54,440 nucleotides of DNA from Sphingomonadales bacterium Ga0077559 (GTDB lineage Bacteria > Pseudomonadota > Alphaproteobacteria > Sphingomonadales > Sphingomonadaceae): positions 1-54,440 of the forward strand of contig LNFK01000054.1 in assembly GCA_001464315.1 (NCBI GenBank), given 5' to 3'. The notes beneath the pieces are model-generated. The model did no database searches and was not told the DNA's origin. It saw only the letters and a list, made by a program, of their open reading frames with translations. Shown one piece after another: positions 36,386 through 45,305 of the stretch (the stretch's first letter is position 1; every line of letters begins with the position of its first letter). A program made the position numbers and the translations under genes.

Positions 36386-37910
36386 TCGCTGAGTAATCGA
36401 CAGCGGCCACACGTTCCATAACTGCATCGCAGATCGCGTGTGCCGTTGCGAGCGGCACTGCGACCATATCGAATGTGCCACCAGCAATGCCGAATTTAAG
36501 CGTCGCCAGCCCTTGTCGACGCGATATGGGGCCTTGAGCGATTTCGACCGTTTGGACTTTGACTTGTGGCACTATCGCCAGTCTTTGCTGCCACCAGCCA
36601 CGCCGGACATAAATTTGCCGAGCGTCCAATGCATAGCGATATTTGTGCCAGTCGAGCCACAGAAACGTCACAAATGGAACGAGCAACAATAGCAGCAACA
36701 GAGATCGTAAAGGCCTAGCATCGGCGAACAACACCAGCACAAGCATTGCCAATAATATCACCGGAAGCAGCAGTAATATCTGGACACTCCAATACTGACC
36801 GGCGCCCCGCTGGAACTGTGTTTCATTATCCGGGGCATCGATCACCGCAGCGGCTGCAATCGGCCAGATTTCACCCATCGTCGCAAAAGGTGCAGCGACA
36901 AAGTTGCTTTCTTCTTTGCTGTCCTGAGCGAGACTGACAAATTTCAGGCTATGCCAACCACGCCGTTTGCGGATCGGGCCAGTCTGGATAAAAGCTGCCT
37001 GAACACGGTGTGCGGGCATGACGACATCGGTCAGCGTGAGCAACCCGCGACGTCGGCGAAAGCCTTTGGCGGTGCGTTCAAGCCGGAAGCCATGTTCGCG
37101 CAACACAGTGCGGATTACGCCGGTGGCTAGGCCAATGAAAATCAGACCGCCGAGCGCAATCAGCGCCAATATGACCCGGCTGGTCACGCTAATACCGTTG
37201 AGGTTATCGACCGACACGCCTTGATCTTCGGCCATTCCGATCCAGTGCTTGAAATCCCAAATATCGAACGGCAACAGAAAATCGAACTGCTGCGCGAGAC
37301 CGCCGAGCACGGCGAAGATTACGAGCGAAAAAGAATATAGCCCAAGCGTAAAGACACGCTTGCCATCCATCGCGAATATGGGTGATGCATTTTCGTGTTC
37401 AGCAACTTCTTCCGGTCCGGCGAGATCAGCAGCACCACTCTTGTGCGCCTTCACGACCTCGCGCAGGCGACCCGCTTCCTCGACACTGACAAAGCTTAAT
37501 TTGGCATCGTCGCCGTCACCGCCGCCGGTTTCGAATTTGACCTCACCCAGCGAGAATATTCGCGCCAGCGGCTTTTGCTCGATGCTGACATCCTGAATTC
37601 GCTCATAGGGGATCGAGCGCGCGGTTCGGCTCAATATACCGCTCTCGATTCGGACATCATGCTCGCCGATATAATATCGGAACCGTATCCATGACAGCCA
37701 GCGGAAGAAAAGGCTGAAAAACAGGATTGCGGTCACGGCGATAACGGAAATCATCGGCTTGCCGGTGCCGCGCGTCCCAAACACTGCAGCGACAATCGGG
37801 AAAATCAGTTGCGGGATGCCGGTAACGAAACCGACCAGCAGACCGGAAATGTGAAGGCGCTGACCTTCGTCGGCCTGCTGCATTGCCGCATCGGCCACGA
37901 TATCGCTCAA
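36369..37910 (-). CDS. Membrane protein with three bacterial PH (bPH2) domains, YdbT-like
   Basis: 513 residues. Several hydrophobic segments alternate with bPH2 domains recognisable by FRYYIGEHDVRIESGILSRT and SIPYERIQDVSIEQKPLAR, HGFRLERTAKGFRRRRGLLT with MPAHRVQAAFIQTGPIRKRR, and ALDARQIYVRRGWWQQRLAI with QVKVQTVEIAQGPISRRQGL. This matches YdbT of Bacillus, encoded with YdbS. Its ATG overlaps the stop of the ydbS-like gene (37907-37910). Function in proteobacteria is not established; a role in envelope stress or bacteriocin tolerance has been reported for firmicute relatives. Confidence 0.85.
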   Translation of the reverse strand: MSDIVADAAMQQADEGQRLHISGLLVGFVTGIPQLIFPIVAAVFGTRGTGKPMISVIAVTAILFFSLFFRWLSWIRFRYYIGEHDVRIESGILSRTARSIPYERIQDVSIEQKPLARIFSLGEVKFETGGGDGDDAKLSFVSVEEAGRLREVVKAHKSGAADLAGPEEVAEHENASPIFAMDGKRVFTLGLYSFSLVIFAVLGGLAQQFDFLLPFDIWDFKHWIGMAEDQGVSVDNLNGISVTSRVILALIALGGLIFIGLATGVIRTVLREHGFRLERTAKGFRRRRGLLTLTDVVMPAHRVQAAFIQTGPIRKRRGWHSLKFVSLAQDSKEESNFVAAPFATMGEIWPIAAAAVIDAPDNETQFQRGAGQYWSVQILLLLPVILLAMLVLVLFADARPLRSLLLLLLLVPFVTFLWLDWHKYRYALDARQIYVRRGWWQQRLAIVPQVKVQTVEIAQGPISRRQGLATLKFGIAGGTFDMVAVPLATAHAICDAVMERVAAVDYSAINRSH

Positions 37911-38368
37911 AGCACATCCTGCCTGATCGCAGCGCGGATCGCTTCGCGCATCGCTAATGCGTCGGCATTAAGCAATCCGGGCAAAGCGACGGTGCTGTTG
38001 TGATTGCCCGCTGTATGGACGGTCAAAGTTGCCAAATCATACCGCCGGTCAATCGGCCCCTGATCGACATCGATATGCTGGATTCGCCCGAACGGCACAA
38101 TGGTATCGCGGCAGAACATGTAGCCGCGCACAACGCGCAGTCGGTCCGCATCCATCGCATAGCCCCAATGGCGATATTTGCGCGCTGGGACGACAAAGGC
38201 CATGAATGCGTAGAGGAGCAGCACGGGGACTAGGAATGTGCCAACCGGCATAACCTGCGCGGAATCCAAGACGCCAGCGCCTATTACAAACGGCAACAGC
38301 CCCAACCCCGAAGCAATCCGCGTTGTAGTAACGTAGGCTGGATCAAGCGGGGTAAGTTCGTCGTTCAT
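37907..38368 (-). CDS. PH (bPH2) domain membrane protein, YdbS-like
   Basis: 153 residues with two hydrophobic helices near the N-terminus and one bPH2 domain: WGYAMDADRLRVVRGYMFCR and VPFGRIQHIDVDQGPIDRRY. It is translationally coupled (ATGA) to the larger three-domain partner, the arrangement of ydbS-ydbT pairs. The two proteins probably form one membrane complex; this is inference from gene order. Confidence 0.85.
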   Translation of the reverse strand: MNDELTPLDPAYVTTTRIASGLGLLPFVIGAGVLDSAQVMPVGTFLVPVLLLYAFMAFVVPARKYRHWGYAMDADRLRVVRGYMFCRDTIVPFGRIQHIDVDQGPIDRRYDLATLTVHTAGNHNSTVALPGLLNADALAMREAIRAAIRQDVL

Positions 38369-38417
38369 GCGGATGATATGAGAGCACTGTGTTGTGTTGG
38401 CAAGACGGTTTTGGCTT

Positions 38418-38575
38418 GATTCCCTCTTCTCGTGCGGGAGAAGGTTGCGCAGACTTACGAGCTTGCTCGTTAAACATAGCTGGGAGAGGGGGCCGCAACG
38501 TTAATACCCCTCTCCAACTTCGCGTATTCAGCAAACTGACAACGCTACGTATCCTCTCCCGCAAGGGGAGAGGAA
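38418..38575. repeat. REP-like intergenic element with several hairpins
   Basis: Between the PH-domain gene and the nitronate monooxygenase gene lie several GC-rich short inverted repeats built on CCTCTCCC/GGGAGAGG: TTCTC-GTGCGG-GAGAA, a GGGAGAGGGG copy, a CCCCTCTCC copy, and CCTCTCCC (38553-38560) with GGGAGAGG (38566-38573). Such elements are dispersed in many proteobacterial genomes. It may also end transcription of the flanking gene. Confidence 0.65.
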
Positions 38576-38582
38576 AGCAGAA

Positions 38583-39581
38583 TTAACGCGCCAACGCGGC
38601 ATTGGCTTCATCCACCAGCTTGGCGATGATATCGACCACTGGCCGCTCGACATGCACCATGCCGACCGATTGCCCGGCCATCACCGAACCATATTCGACA
38701 TCGCCATCGATCACTGCACGGCGGAGCGCGCCTGCCCAGTATTTTTCGATTTCGAGTTGTGCCGCTTCCATGTTGATTTCGCCGCGATCAAGCATTGCAG
38801 CCACCTCGACCTGTATGCGGGAAAATTCCTCGGTGCCCTTGTTCTTTAGCGCACGGACCGGGATGACCGGCAAGCGTGGATCGATCTGAACGCTGGCGAC
38901 GGCATCGCGGGCGTTGGCACGCAGGAAAGCGGCCTTGAAATTGGGATGCGCGATGCTTTCATGCGCGCAGACAAAACGCGTACCGAGTTGCACCCCGGAA
39001 GCGCCCATTTCGAGATAGCTCGCCATCAACCCGCCGCGCGCGATGCCGCCTGCGACAAAAATCGGCAATTGTTCTCCGAGTTCGGGCAATATTTCCTGCG
39101 CAAGCACGCTTGTCGCCACCGGCCCGATATGCCCGCCCGCCTCGCTGCCCTCGATCACCAGCGCATCGACCCCCGAACGCGCAAATTTCTTCGCCAGCGT
39201 CAGCGCTGGCGCAAAACAAATGACCTTCGCACCAAAATCCTTGATCGCCTCGATGCTCCCCTTGGGTGGCAAACCGCCTGCGAGCACGACATGGCTGACT
39301 TGATGTTTCGCACACACCGCGATCAAATCCATGATCTGGGGGTGCATGGTGATCAGGTTCACACCGAACGGTTTGGCAGTCAAAGCCTTCGTCGCGGCAA
39401 TCTCAGCGTCAAGCAGTTCGGGCGTCATCGCCCCGCCAGCAATCACCCCAAACCCGCCCGCGTTTGATATCGCCGATACCAGGTTCCGCTCAGAAACCCA
39501 TGACATAGCGCCGCACATGATCGCGAATTCACAGCCGAGAAATTCGGTACCGCGTTGCATTAAGTAAGCGAGTTTTGTCAT
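38583..39581 (-). CDS. Nitronate monooxygenase family flavoprotein
   Basis: 332 residues, FMN-dependent TIM-barrel of the nitronate monooxygenase/FabK-like group: GGFGVIAGGAMTPELLDAEI, VLAGGLPPKGSIEAI, VIEGSEAGGHIGPVATSV (FMN phosphate) and GGIARGGLMASYLEMGASGV followed by GTRF. Members detoxify alkyl nitronates such as propionate-3-nitronate, or serve as 2-nitropropane dioxygenase-like proteins. Its ATG overlaps the vapC stop (39578-39581), so it may be cotranscribed with the toxin-antitoxin pair, which is unusual. Confidence 0.87.
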   Translation of the reverse strand: MTKLAYLMQRGTEFLGCEFAIMCGAMSWVSERNLVSAISNAGGFGVIAGGAMTPELLDAEIAATKALTAKPFGVNLITMHPQIMDLIAVCAKHQVSHVVLAGGLPPKGSIEAIKDFGAKVICFAPALTLAKKFARSGVDALVIEGSEAGGHIGPVATSVLAQEILPELGEQLPIFVAGGIARGGLMASYLEMGASGVQLGTRFVCAHESIAHPNFKAAFLRANARDAVASVQIDPRLPVIPVRALKNKGTEEFSRIQVEVAAMLDRGEINMEAAQLEIEKYWAGALRRAVIDGDVEYGSVMAGQSVGMVHVERPVVDIIAKLVDEANAALAR

Positions 39582-39970
39582 ATCTTCCAGATTTCCAGCT
39601 TAAGCCCGTCGATGTCGACAAAATCTTGCCCGTTGGTGGTGATTAAAGTGAGGTCAGCGACCAGTGCCGTTGCAGCAATCATTCGGTCGATGATTTTTCG
39701 TCGAGAGTAACCCGATTGCACGACGATTTGACCGTAAGTCTCTGCCATATCGTCCGTAAATTCGACGATATTGAGATTGGCGAGCAGCAAATCCAGCTTG
39801 GCACGTCTAAGCGAAGCAAGTTCGGGAACAGACGCGACGCCACTTTCCAGTTCTACGCGCGAGATTGCGGAAAGAAAGGCCTGCGTCGTCAGATTGGCAA
39901 TATGATCCCCGATGCCAGCCGTTTCATCGCGCAGATGAATGGCAACACTTGTATCGAGAAGAACAGACAA
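39578..39970 (-). CDS. vapC: PIN-domain ribonuclease toxin, VapC type
   Basis: 130 residues. PIN-domain acidic residues are visible at LLDTSVAIHL (Asp near the N-terminus), ISRVELESGV (Glu), KIIDRMIAATALVADLTLIT and TTNGQDF (C-terminal Asp). As a toxin it should cut specific RNAs, commonly initiator tRNA or rRNA loops. It follows the antitoxin gene after 2 bp and overlaps the next gene's start by ATGA. Confidence 0.9.
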   Translation of the reverse strand: MSVLLDTSVAIHLRDETAGIGDHIANLTTQAFLSAISRVELESGVASVPELASLRRAKLDLLLANLNIVEFTDDMAETYGQIVVQSGYSRRKIIDRMIAATALVADLTLITTNGQDFVDIDGLKLEIWKI

Positions 39971-39972
39971 AT

Positions 39973-40239
39973 TCAGTAAAGGCCTGGACGATCGGGAAAT
40001 TCTATTCGGCCGTCATTAGGGTCGCCACCGACCACTGGCCCGAGTGCGCGTAATTCACTCACCATCTGTTTCCACCTGGCTTGTTCCTGTTCAGGGTCGA
40101 GTGCGGGACGAATTTCAATCGAGTTACCATTACGCTTGATTTGCAAAGCATCGCCCGGCTTTATCCCGAAACCCTTAGGCAATCGGACAGCGACGCTGTT
40201 GCCAGATTTGAAGGCGTTAGTTTTTACAGTAGCGTTCAT
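39973..40239 (-). CDS. vapB: AbrB-fold antitoxin, VapB type
   Basis: 88 residues. The N-terminal swapped-hairpin DNA-binding domain reads NAFKSGNSVAVRLPKGFGIK; the C-terminal acidic/aromatic tail (EQARWKQMVSELRALGPVVG) should wrap and block the VapC active site. The order antitoxin then toxin is standard. A symmetric site just upstream (40246-40262) is the likely autorepression operator. Confidence 0.9.
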   Translation of the reverse strand: MNATVKTNAFKSGNSVAVRLPKGFGIKPGDALQIKRNGNSIEIRPALDPEQEQARWKQMVSELRALGPVVGGDPNDGRIEFPDRPGLY

Positions 40240-40245
40240 TCAAAA

Positions 40246-40262
40246 GTATATACCGGATATAC
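40246..40262 (-). promoter_or_regulatory. Candidate VapBC operator GTATAT-ACCGG-ATATAC
   Basis: Perfect 6-bp arms around five bases, 7 bp upstream of the vapB start codon. Position and symmetry fit autoregulation by the VapBC complex through the AbrB domain. Confidence 0.65.
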
Positions 40263-40271
40263 GAAATGGCG

Positions 40272-41528
40272 TCAATCAGCATCCAACCCATAGGCCGTAT
40301 GCAATACACGCACCGCGAGCTCGGTCTCATCCTCGTCGATCAACACGCTCACCTTGATCTCACTGGTCGAAATCGCCTGAATGTTGATCTTGCGGTCCGC
40401 TAACGAGCTAAACATCGTCGAGGCGACGCCTGCGTGGCTCTTCATGCCGACACCGACGACGGAAATCTTGGTCACCTTGGTATCGGGGATCAGGCGGTTG
40501 TAACCGATCGAGTCGCGCTGGTTTTCCAATATGTCGGTACAGCGCGCAAGGTCGGCCTGCGGGCAGGTGAACGTCACGTCGGTCTCGCCCTTGTCACGAC
40601 CGACATTCTGGATGATCATATCGACGTTGATATTGGCATCAGCCAAAGGCGAGAAGATATTCGCCACCGCACCGGGCCGGTCTGGCACGCGGGTCAGGGT
40701 GATCTTAGCTTCGTTCTTGTCGGCGGCGATGCCGGTGATTAGCTGGCGTTCCACTTGATACTTCTCCAATTCTTCGTCGGTCACGATCATCGTGCCGGGG
40801 ATGCTGTCGGCGTCGGGGGCGTTTTCATCGATGAACGAGCTCAGCACCTGAACGCGCACGCCTTCCTTCATCGCCAAGCCGACCGACCGGGTTTGCAAGA
40901 CTTTTGAGCCGACCGAGGCCAGTTCGAGCATTTCTTCGTAGGTGACGGCCTTCAACTTCCGCGCGCGCGCCACGATGCGCGGATCGGTGGTGTAGACGCC
41001 ATCGACGTCGGTATAAATGTCGCAGCGGTCTGCCTTGATTGCGGCGGCGACAGCGACTGCCGACGTATCGGAACCACCGCGGCCCAATGTGGTGATGCGG
41101 TTGTCGTCGGTTAAGCCTTGGAAACCAGGAATGACCGCGATGTTTCCAGCTTTCATCGATGCGAGCAGTTCTTCGGTGTCTATCGAACCAATCCGCGCCT
41201 TGGCATGAGCGCCATCTGTGTGGATCGGCATCTGCCAGCCGAGCCAGCTGCGCGCATTACAACCCAGCGCCTGCAACGTAATCGCCAGCAACCCTGAGGT
41301 AATCTGCTCGCCCGCCGCGACCACCACATCATACTCTGCCGGATCGTAAAGCGCGTTCGATTCGCGGCAGAAATTCACCAGTCGGTCGGTGTCGCCTGCC
41401 ATGGCGCTGACCACTACAGCCACCTCGTCGCCGCGTTCGGCCTGACGCTTGACTAATTGCGCGACACGCCGGATGCGTTCGGTCCCGGCCATAGACGTGC
41501 CGCCAAATTTCATTACTATGCGGGCCAT
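40272..41528 (-). CDS. lysC: Aspartate kinase
   Basis: Phosphorylates aspartate at the entry to lysine, threonine, methionine and diaminopimelate synthesis. Kinase signature VMKFGGTSMAGTERIRRVAQ at the N-terminus, GRGGSDTSAVAVAAAI and TDVDGVYTTDPRIV in the core, and two ACT domains at the C-terminus (ITLTRVPDRPGAVANIFSPL and KISVVGVGMKSHAGVASTMF), so feedback inhibition by lysine and/or threonine is likely. 418 residues, normal. Divergent from ubiG with a 54-bp gap. Confidence 0.96.
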   Translation of the reverse strand: MARIVMKFGGTSMAGTERIRRVAQLVKRQAERGDEVAVVVSAMAGDTDRLVNFCRESNALYDPAEYDVVVAAGEQITSGLLAITLQALGCNARSWLGWQMPIHTDGAHAKARIGSIDTEELLASMKAGNIAVIPGFQGLTDDNRITTLGRGGSDTSAVAVAAAIKADRCDIYTDVDGVYTTDPRIVARARKLKAVTYEEMLELASVGSKVLQTRSVGLAMKEGVRVQVLSSFIDENAPDADSIPGTMIVTDEELEKYQVERQLITGIAADKNEAKITLTRVPDRPGAVANIFSPLADANINVDMIIQNVGRDKGETDVTFTCPQADLARCTDILENQRDSIGYNRLIPDTKVTKISVVGVGMKSHAGVASTMFSSLADRKINIQAISTSEIKVSVLIDEDETELAVRVLHTAYGLDAD

Positions 41529-41582
41529 GAAAACCTTACATTATGGCTATATTACAATCGGGCGCCCTGATAGGGACAGGAT

Positions 41583-42317
41583 ATGACAAACGCAAGCATG
41601 GCTACGACAATAAACGCCGCTGAAGCCGCGCATTTTGGTGCGCTGGCGGCGGAGTGGTGGGACCCCTATGGCTCAAGCGCGATGCTGCATAGATTGAACC
41701 CGGTTCGGCTTGGGTTTATCCGAAAGGCGATTGATGCCCATTTTGGAGGCGACGGCAAGACGCGGTTTCCGTTGGCGGGCAAGAGCGCGTTGGACGTTGG
41801 TTGCGGTGCTGGATTGCTGTGCGAGCCACTGTGCCGGATGGGTGCAGCGATAACGGGTATCGATGCTGCGCCCGAGAATATCGATGCAGCCGAGGCTCAT
41901 GCCGCGCTGTCTGGTTTGCAAATCGATTATCGCGCTGGCGAGATTGCCCAACAAGGCTTGGGTCAATTTGACCTTGTGACCTCGATGGAAGTCATTGAGC
42001 ATGTCACTGACCCCGCCGCGTTCGTTGCGGAATTGGCGCGGCATTTGACGCCGGACGGGTTGCTCTTGTTATCCACCCCCAACCGGACACTGGCCTCGCG
42101 ATTGTTTCTGGTCGAGGCGGCAGAACGGCTCGGCCAGGTTCCGCGCGGTACGCATGACTGGGAACAGTTTTTGACACCCGAGGAGTTGACTGCACTGCTA
42201 GCGGACGCGGGACTGGAAATCGTGGAGATGCAGGGAATTGCGTTCTCCCCGCTCAAGGGTTTGCATTTGAGTCCGAATATGGCCCTGAATTATATATTAT
42301 TTGCAAAATTTGTTTGA
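41583..42317 (+). CDS. ubiG: Ubiquinone biosynthesis O-methyltransferase
   Basis: SAM-dependent methyltransferase for both O-methylation steps of ubiquinone synthesis. N-terminal AAHFGALAAEWWDPYGSSAM is the UbiG signature, followed by the SAM motif ALDVGCGAGLLCEPL, FDLVTSMEVIEHVTDPAAFV and STPNRTLASRL. 244 residues, typical for alphaproteobacteria. Divergent from lysC, a widely conserved neighbourhood in this class. Confidence 0.95.
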   Translation: MTNASMATTINAAEAAHFGALAAEWWDPYGSSAMLHRLNPVRLGFIRKAIDAHFGGDGKTRFPLAGKSALDVGCGAGLLCEPLCRMGAAITGIDAAPENIDAAEAHAALSGLQIDYRAGEIAQQGLGQFDLVTSMEVIEHVTDPAAFVAELARHLTPDGLLLLSTPNRTLASRLFLVEAAERLGQVPRGTHDWEQFLTPEELTALLADAGLEIVEMQGIAFSPLKGLHLSPNMALNYILFAKFV

Positions 42318-42352
42318 GTGTCAAAGCAAAGCCAATCTGGCCAAATTCTATA

Positions 42353-42475
42353 TCACGCAAAGGCGCAAGGATTTTTAAGAGGTCGGCGAAGCCCTTAAGT
42401 TTTGCCCAAGCAAAAAGCACACGTGACATTTCATTAAATAGCTGCCGTCTTCACAATCTTTGCGCCTTTGCGTGA
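42353..42475. repeat. Intergenic inverted repeat with TCACGCAAAGGCGCAA arms
   Basis: Arm 42353-42372 (TCACGCAAAGGCGCAAGGAT) and its near-perfect reverse complement 42456-42475 differ at one base and enclose about 83 bp; flanking TTTAAGAGG/CCTCTTAA adds to the symmetry. It lies between convergent ubiG and dnaB. The motif resembles a dispersed intergenic repeat seen in sphingomonads; it could also end both transcripts. Confidence 0.7.
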
Positions 42476-42504
42476 AAACATCCTCTTAAGTCGGATGCGA
42501 AGCC

Positions 42505-43989
42505 TTAATCATAACCAGAATCGCCATATTGGTCGTCGGCAAGATCGCTGAACTTCGTAATCTTCGCCTCGAACTTCATCCGCACCCGTCCCGTCGAGCC
42601 ATGCCGTTGTTTTGAAACAATAAGCTCTGCAACGCCATGGATCCTCTCCATTTTTTCGTTCCAAGCGTCGAACGCGGGCGTGCCCTCATCGGGCTTTTTC
42701 ATCAGCTCATAATAGTCTTCTCGATAGACGAACCAGACCATGTCGGCGTCCTGCTCGATCGAACCCGATTCGCGCAAATCTGACAGCATGGGCCTCTTGT
42801 CCTCGCGCTGCTCGACAGCACGGCTAAGCTGCGACAGTGCAACGACAGGGATGCTGAGTTCCTTCGCAAGTGTCTTCAGGCCACGGCTGATCTCCGAAAT
42901 TTCGTTGACGCGGTTGTCATTGGCGCGGCTTGAGCCTTGCAGCAGCTGCAAATAGTCGACCACAATCAAACCGATGCCATGACGCCGCTGCAACCGCCGG
43001 GCGCGGGTGCGTAGTGCTGCGATGGTCAGCGCGGGGGTATCATCGATATAGAGCGGCAATTCCTGCAGCTCGCGGCTGGCGCGCGACAGCTCGCGGAAAT
43101 CTTCGCGGGAAATCTTGCCCATGCGGAGCAACTCGGAGCTGATTCCCGATTGTTCGGCCAATATCCGCGTCGCCAGCTGATCGGCGGACATTTCGAGGCT
43201 GAAAAACGCAACCTTTGCGCCTGCGCCTTTGGCTTCTTCGATGCCATCTTCGCGCTCGCGGATCCAGCGCCGTGCGGCGTTGAACGCGATATTGGTAGCG
43301 AGCGAGGTCTTGCCCATACCGGGACGGCCAGCCAAAATAACCAAGTCAGAATTATGCAGGCCGCCGCATTTCGCATTGATACTATCAAGCCCGGTAGTAA
43401 CTCCCGAGAGGCTGCCGCCAGAATTCAACGCCTTTTCGACATTCTTGATCGCCTCGGTCGAAGCCATCAGGAAGCTTTTCATCGAGCCGGTTTCGCCCTC
43501 GCCCTCGGCAACTTTGTACAAAGCGCTTTCAGCGGCTTCGATCTGGCCCTTGGGATCGACGCTTTCGCTTGTGTCGAGCGCATTATCGACCAAGGTCCGC
43601 CCGACCGTCACCAGTTCGCGAAGTAAGGCCAAATCATAAATCTGCTGCGCAAAATCGCGCGCGCCAATGAGGCCAGCGCCATCGGCGGTCAGTTTCACCA
43701 AATAACCCGGCCCGCCCAGTTCGCGCATAGATTCGTCGGCTTCGAAAAACGGCTTGAGCGTTACCGGCGTGACAAGCATATTGCGGTCAAGCAATCGCAG
43801 GATTTGTTCGAAAATACGGCCATGCAACGGCTCGAAAAAATGGTCGGGCTGCAACTTGATCGAGACATCTTCGATAATCCGGTTGTCGATCAGGATCGCG
43901 CCCAGAAAAGCCGCCTCCGCCTCGATATTGCGCGGCAAGCGCTGAGGTTCTGCTTCGTTCGCTGCTGCTAATCTGATCGGTTCGGCCAT
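42505..43989 (-). CDS. dnaB: Replicative DNA helicase
   Basis: Hexameric 5'-3' helicase of the replication fork. The N-terminal primase-interaction domain (RNIEAEAAFLGAILIDNRII, FEPLHGRIFEQILRLL) is followed by the RecA-like motor with Walker A LAGRPGMGKTSLATNIAF, Walker B LIVVDYLQLLQGSSRANDN and RESGSIEQDADMVWFVYR. 494 residues, as expected; no intein. Confidence 0.97.
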   Translation of the reverse strand: MAEPIRLAAANEAEPQRLPRNIEAEAAFLGAILIDNRIIEDVSIKLQPDHFFEPLHGRIFEQILRLLDRNMLVTPVTLKPFFEADESMRELGGPGYLVKLTADGAGLIGARDFAQQIYDLALLRELVTVGRTLVDNALDTSESVDPKGQIEAAESALYKVAEGEGETGSMKSFLMASTEAIKNVEKALNSGGSLSGVTTGLDSINAKCGGLHNSDLVILAGRPGMGKTSLATNIAFNAARRWIREREDGIEEAKGAGAKVAFFSLEMSADQLATRILAEQSGISSELLRMGKISREDFRELSRASRELQELPLYIDDTPALTIAALRTRARRLQRRHGIGLIVVDYLQLLQGSSRANDNRVNEISEISRGLKTLAKELSIPVVALSQLSRAVEQREDKRPMLSDLRESGSIEQDADMVWFVYREDYYELMKKPDEGTPAFDAWNEKMERIHGVAELIVSKQRHGSTGRVRMKFEAKITKFSDLADDQYGDSGYD

Positions 43990-44090
43990 GGCTCCCTATC
44001 GTTTAGCAGAAACGCACAAGCAAGGGCCGGAAAAAATAGAACCGGGGACAGGGCTGTGGACAAACGATTATCTCAAGCTAACACAAGCCT

Positions 44091-44573
44091 ATGAGCGACC
44101 CGCGCATCATTAAAGTCGAGCTGGATGAGGCTACCATCCTTCGCCGCAATGCCGATATCGAGCAGGAACGGCGTGTCGCGATTTTCGATTTGATCGAGGA
44201 AAATTTCTTCAAGCCGTTGCGCGATATGGGTGAGGGCTATGCGGGGCCATTTCTTCTCAACATCAGCGTCGAGGAAGGCCGCCTGATCCTCGATATCCGC
44301 CGCGAAAATGGCGATCCGCATGAAACGCTAATCTTGGGTCTTGGTCGATTCCGTCGCGTGGTGAAGGATTATTTTGCAATTTGCGATAGCTACTATCAGG
44401 CCATCCGCAAGGCGAGTGCAGCTGAGATCGAAACCATCGATATGGCACGGCGCGGTGTTCACAACGAAGCCGCCGAATTGTTGATAGAGCGCCTTGAAGG
44501 CAAAGTCGAAATCGACTTCCCCACCGCTCGCCGACTGTTCACGCTGATTTGCGTGTTGCACATCAAAGGCTAA
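44091..44573 (+). CDS. UPF0262 family protein
   Basis: 160 residues matching the alphaproteobacterial UPF0262 family: [20 protein letters not shown] at the N-terminus, [20 protein letters not shown] in the middle, and [17 protein letters not shown] at the end. No known enzyme motif. Family function is undetermined; it is found mainly in alphaproteobacteria. Divergent from dnaB with a 101-bp gap. Confidence 0.9.
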   Translation: MSDPRIIKVELDEATILRRNADIEQERRVAIFDLIEENFFKPLRDMGEGYAGPFLLNISVEEGRLILDIRRENGDPHETLILGLGRFRRVVKDYFAICDSYYQAIRKASAAEIETIDMARRGVHNEAAELLIERLEGKVEIDFPTARRLFTLICVLHIKG

Positions 44574-44618
44574 AGAAGCCCCCGGGGCAATTTTCTGATT
44601 CGGGAGCAGTTGGGTCGC

Positions 44619-45305
44619 ATGGCCGGGGGTAAAAGCCGATTATTTCGCGCCGGCGCAGTTACGCTCGCTACAGCGCTAATGGTCTATGTGATCTGGAGCT
44701 ATGTTTCCGGCTGGGCCCCGTCGCGTGAAGAATATCGCGTTCAAGGCATCGTCGTCAGCGCAACCAATGGCAAACCTGCATGGTCGGAATTGGGCGCTAC
44801 CGGCGTCGATTTCGCCTATATCACTGCGGTCGAAGGTGCTCGCGGTCGCGATGTACAGTTTCAGGCCAATATGGAAGGTGTGCAGCAAGCCGGCATTCGC
44901 TTTGGCGCGTTGCATCATTTCGACATTTGCCGCTTGGCTTCGGATCAAGCGACTTTGTTCATCACCACCGTACCGCGCAGCGAGCGGGCATTGCCACCTG
45001 CGGTCCAGCTTGATTTTTCAGAGACCTGCACTGGTCGCCCCAATCGTGCATTGATCCTGTCAGAGCTTGCGACTTTCTTGGGCCAGATCGAGGCGCATAG
45101 CGGGATGCCTGCGATCCTGCTACTCACGCCGGAGTTTGAAAAGGAGTATCGGGTGAGTGAGGCAATTGACCGGACAGTGTGGTTAGAGGGCAACTGGTTC
45201 CTGCCCGATTATTCTGCGCGGCCATGGGTGATGTGGACAGCCAATACAGAGCGGACCGTGGATGGCGTCGAGGGTCCGGTTCGCTGGGTGGTGGTACGCA
45301 AATGA
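44619..45305 (+). CDS. GH25-like (lysozyme family) membrane-anchored protein with altered active site
   Basis: 228 residues. One N-terminal helix (TLATALMVYVIWSYVSGW) predicts anchoring in the inner membrane with the domain in the periplasm. The domain has the GH25 layout: FAYITAVEGARGRDVQFQAN, AGIRFGALHHFD, and a PAVQLDFSET strand. The opening strand reads GIVVSATNG where GH25 enzymes have Gly-Ile-Asp, so a usually acidic position is Val, and the normal D-x-E strand is changed to LDFSE. It may be inactive or bind without cutting peptidoglycan. Start ATG 44619 preferred over TTG 44610. Stop overlaps cdd (ATGA). Confidence 0.7.
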   Translation: MAGGKSRLFRAGAVTLATALMVYVIWSYVSGWAPSREEYRVQGIVVSATNGKPAWSELGATGVDFAYITAVEGARGRDVQFQANMEGVQQAGIRFGALHHFDICRLASDQATLFITTVPRSERALPPAVQLDFSETCTGRPNRALILSELATFLGQIEAHSGMPAILLLTPEFEKEYRVSEAIDRTVWLEGNWFLPDYSARPWVMWTANTERTVDGVEGPVRWVVVRK

